DNA of 9,415 bases, from NCBI GenBank assembly GCA_902783735.1, contig CACZSE010000081.1:1-9415 (forward strand). The letters run 5' to 3'. Origin of the DNA: an uncultured Lachnospiraceae bacterium (GTDB lineage: Bacteria; Bacillota; Clostridia; Lachnospirales; Lachnospiraceae). This document shows, piece by piece, positions 7,157-9,415 of the stretch. The notes under the pieces are model-generated. The model worked only from the letters and a program-made list of their open reading frames with translations, was not told the DNA's origin and made no database searches. The number at the start of each line of letters is the position of its first letter. Within the stretch, counting starts at the first letter, position 1. A program made the translations under genes and the position numbers.

Positions 7157-9229
7157 ATGGAACTAAGGGATACAATAGGAAAGGTCACATTGGATTACAG
7201 TAAATATCCCGGAGAGGATCTGTATTGTGACGGAGACATAGAGGATACCATGCTCGATATAGCAAAAAACTATTCTAAAGTCGAGTATCCGCGTATCATA
7301 GAGGAACAGGCTTCATGGCCTGTTTTATATCATTTTTCCAAAGGAAGGGAAAATATAGTTGACTGGCTTCCAATGGATAAGAATACCAAGGTTTTGGAGA
7401 TCGGTTCCGGTTGCGGTGCGATAACGGGCGCTTTGGCGAGAAAGGCCGGAGAGGTAACCTGCGTCGATCTGTCAAAAAAGCGAAGCCTGATAAATGCATA
7501 CAGAAATCAGGATTGCGACAATGTGACTATAAGAGTGGGTAATTTTGCCGATATAGAGCCCGAACTTGATACTGACTACGATTATTGTCTGTTGATAGGT
7601 GTCTTTGAATATGGTCAGAGCTACATAGGTGGAGAAACACCTTATGAGGATTTTTTACGGATCATTAGAAAACATACGGCTGTTAACGGCAGGATCGTTA
7701 TTGCTATAGAGAATAAATACGGATTAAAGTATTTTGCGGGATGCAAGGAAGATCATCTCGGTTCGTATTTTAAGGGCCTTGAGGGTTATGTGCCTCAGGA
7801 CGGAGTGAAGACCTTTTCCAAAAACGGCTTAAACAGGTTATTTAAAAGCTGTAATGAAAAGAATGTACGATTCTTCTATCCATATCCCGATTATAAGTTC
7901 ATGACATCGCTCTATTCCGATGAAAGACTTCCTTTAAAGGGTGAGTTATATAATAATGACAGAAACTTTGACAGAGACCGCATAAAACTCTTTGACGAAA
8001 AGAAAACGTTTGACGGTATTCTTGAAGACGGCTATTTCGATATCTATTCAAATTCCTATCTGGTCATTCTCGGAGATGATGTTCAGACGGAATATGTAAG
8101 GTATTCCAATGACAGAGCGGATGAGTATAAGATATGCACGGAGATCTTAAATATTCATGGCGAGAAGATAGTTAAAAAACGAGCGTTATCCGAAGTTGGG
8201 ATCGATCATATCCGCCGTATGAGAGACAATTGCGACCTTTTAACGGATGCCTATAAGGATACGGAACTCAACATATGTCCTGCCAAAGTAGTCGATGAAG
8301 GACGGGCGATAATCTTTCCGTTCATAGAAGGTAAGACGCTGGCGGAGCTTATGGATGAATGTCTTAACAGGGGCGATAATGAGGGATTTGAAGAACTGTT
8401 TAAGGAATATCTGAAGCGTATAGGATCTGCAAAGGATGTTCCGGTAGCCGACTATGATATGATCTTTTCAAATATTCTCATAAAAGATAAAATATGGACT
8501 GTTATTGATTATGAGTGGGTACAGAAGAAGAAGGTGCCGGTAAAGGAACTGGCTTTCAGAGCATTATACTGTTTCATACTTGAAGATGAAGGTAGGACGA
8601 TATTAAATTACGATTCAATTGTTAAAAGCCTTGGAATTACGGTTGATGAAGAGCAGGGATATAGAGAACAGGAAGCTTTGTTCCAAAAGGATGTTACCGG
8701 AAAGTATAAGTCCATGGGTGAACTCAGAGACCTGATAGGAGGCGAGATACTGTCACTTGACGACAGCCTTTCACGGAACAGGGAACTGGCAGATAAATTG
8801 AGGATAAGGATCTATCTCGATCATGGTGCGGGATTCAATGAAGAGGATGCTTATTATCTCAATGAGACCTATGACGATGCCGGACATATAAAAGTTACGG
8901 TCGAGTTTCCTGCAAATACAAAACGTGTGAGGATCGATCCCTGTGAAGACTATGCCCTTACATTTATCGAGAGCATAGTTTTTAACGACAGATTATTGGA
9001 TATTAAGGACAATAAGAGACTGTATATCAACGGAAAGAAGTTAAAGGATGCGGCTCTTGGAGGAGTCACTGCGGTTTTCTTTAACAACGATCCCAATATC
9101 GTGATAGAGGTTTCGGATCTGGTAAGAAGTACCGGAAATAAACTGGAAGCTTATCTGGATACGTGCCTGATACATGAAGAAATGATAGAAAATCTCTCTG
9201 CTAATTTAAAAAGGATGATCAGACTGTGA
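7157..9229 (+). CDS. WbdD-like fusion: SAM methyltransferase plus kinase-like domain plus C-terminal beta-rich domain
   Basis: Cytoplasmic two-enzyme protein of 690 residues, proposed to modify the growing end of the exported glycan. The N-terminal class I methyltransferase (about 35-250) has motif I VLEIGSGCGAITG (79-91), the acidic VDLS (D104), GVFEYG (148-153), then IENKYGLKYFAG (184-195) and FFYPYPDYKF (239-248). Residues about 305-480 look like an aminoglycoside-phosphotransferase or protein-kinase fold: a beta-3-like IVKKRAL (Lys340/341), hinge-like FPFIEGKTL (387-395), catalytic-loop DYDMIFSN with D434 and N439 in the spacing of HxDxxxxN, and IDYEW with D451 at the metal site. Residues about 545-660 form a further domain (YLDHGAGFNEEDA, VRIDPCEDYAL), then a short charged helix. 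The start at 7157 has AGGAG five bases upstream. Domain order matches E. coli WbdD, but it lacks an obvious long coiled coil. Methyltransferase call strong; kinase activity and capping role inferred. Confidence 0.8.
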   Translation: MELRDTIGKVTLDYSKYPGEDLYCDGDIEDTMLDIAKNYSKVEYPRIIEEQASWPVLYHFSKGRENIVDWLPMDKNTKVLEIGSGCGAITGALARKAGEVTCVDLSKKRSLINAYRNQDCDNVTIRVGNFADIEPELDTDYDYCLLIGVFEYGQSYIGGETPYEDFLRIIRKHTAVNGRIVIAIENKYGLKYFAGCKEDHLGSYFKGLEGYVPQDGVKTFSKNGLNRLFKSCNEKNVRFFYPYPDYKFMTSLYSDERLPLKGELYNNDRNFDRDRIKLFDEKKTFDGILEDGYFDIYSNSYLVILGDDVQTEYVRYSNDRADEYKICTEILNIHGEKIVKKRALSEVGIDHIRRMRDNCDLLTDAYKDTELNICPAKVVDEGRAIIFPFIEGKTLAELMDECLNRGDNEGFEELFKEYLKRIGSAKDVPVADYDMIFSNILIKDKIWTVIDYEWVQKKKVPVKELAFRALYCFILEDEGRTILNYDSIVKSLGITVDEEQGYREQEALFQKDVTGKYKSMGELRDLIGGEILSLDDSLSRNRELADKLRIRIYLDHGAGFNEEDAYYLNETYDDAGHIKVTVEFPANTKRVRIDPCEDYALTFIESIVFNDRLLDIKDNKRLYINGKKLKDAALGGVTAVFFNNDPNIVIEVSDLVRSTGNKLEAYLDTCLIHEEMIENLSANLKRMIRL

Positions 9230-9415
9230 CGGGATACTTAAAAGAACTTATAAAAGCACCGATCTTACGCAGGCTATATACTGAATATTTCTATGAACTG
9301 GAAAACAGCTTTATCTCATATGATGATTATTATAAGATGATAAAGTCTGCACTCATGGAAAGTGTATCTGTATCGGAGGATGAGGCGAACAGACTTTGCA
9401 GCGTAAGATCCTATA
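9226..9415 (+). CDS. Start of an unidentified gene (3' end cut off)
   Basis: The first 63 codons of a gene that runs off the right edge without a stop. The start is a GTG at 9226 overlapping the preceding TGA as GTGA, a four-base overlap typical of translational coupling. AAGGA at 9211-9215 lies 10 bases upstream. No ATG in this frame occurs near the start. The visible N-terminus (MTGYLKELIKAPILRRLY..., then FYELENSFISYDDYYK) is charged, rich in Tyr and Leu, probably helical, and has no signal peptide or membrane segment, so a cytoplasmic protein is likely. I do not recognise the family. By position it should act in the same polysaccharide pathway, for example as a glycosyltransferase, but nothing in these residues shows that. 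Confidence 0.7.
   Translation, partial: MTGYLKELIKAPILRRLYTEYFYELENSFISYDDYYKMIKSALMESVSVSEDEANRLCSVRSY

Larger units (their letters stand above)
1..9415 (+). other. Single co-directional polysaccharide synthesis/export operon segment
   Basis: All eight genes lie on the plus strand. Gene-to-gene spacings are +19, -11, about -29, +9, +7, +8 and -4 bases. No hairpin-plus-T-run terminator or convincing -35/-10 promoter fits in these junctions, and no intergenic stretch exceeds 20 bases. The operon promoter and probably the terminator lie outside the window. The three overlaps (rfbA/GH25, GH25/rfbC, methyltransferase-kinase/downstream gene) suggest translational coupling. Confidence 0.8.

Overview
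The window is one tightly packed, plus-strand stretch of a cell-surface polysaccharide locus. The style suggests a Gram-positive anaerobe of the Clostridia, most likely Lachnospiraceae (Butyrivibrio- or Roseburia-like). The reasons are a moderate GC content, frequent AGA and ATA codons, AGGAG-type ribosome binding sites, secreted GH25 lysozymes with a choline/glucan-binding-type repeat, and Firmicute-type RfbA and RfbC sequences. The taxonomic call is inference from sequence style, not from a marker gene.

Layout, left to right: (1) a large secreted GH25 muramidase cut by the left edge (1-2101), with a beta-rich domain, an Ala-rich tandem-repeat linker, a cell-wall-binding repeat and a C-terminal lysozyme domain; (2) rfbA, glucose-1-phosphate thymidylyltransferase (2121-2990); (3) a second, membrane-anchored GH25 protein (2980-4293), a paralogue of the first, overlapping the genes on both sides; (4) rfbC, dTDP-4-dehydrorhamnose 3,5-epimerase (about 4265-4828); (5) a Wzm-type ABC permease with an extended N-terminus (4838-5845); (6) a Wzt-type ABC ATPase with a C-terminal carbohydrate-binding domain (5853-7148); (7) a 690-residue fusion of a SAM methyltransferase and a kinase-like domain with an extra C-terminal domain (7157-9229); (8) the start of an unidentified gene running off the right edge (9226-9415). 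Gaps are 19 bp or less, or the genes overlap. No terminator, internal promoter, RNA gene, insertion sequence or CRISPR array was seen, so the block reads as one operon or part of one.

How it may work: RfbA and RfbC supply steps of dTDP-L-rhamnose synthesis, while rfbB and rfbD must lie elsewhere. Wzm/Wzt would export a finished, lipid-linked glycan across the cytoplasmic membrane. The Wzt C-terminal domain implies recognition of a feature of the chain, typically its terminal modification. The adjacent methyltransferase-kinase protein has the same domain order as WbdD, the enzyme that caps E. coli O8/O9a O-antigen chains with methyl or methyl-phosphate and so sets their length. The most interesting reading is therefore a chain-termination-coupled ABC export system in a Gram-positive bacterium, co-encoded with two peptidoglycan hydrolases that may open or remodel the wall where the polymer is displayed. 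The capping role and the lysozyme link are inferences from architecture and gene order.
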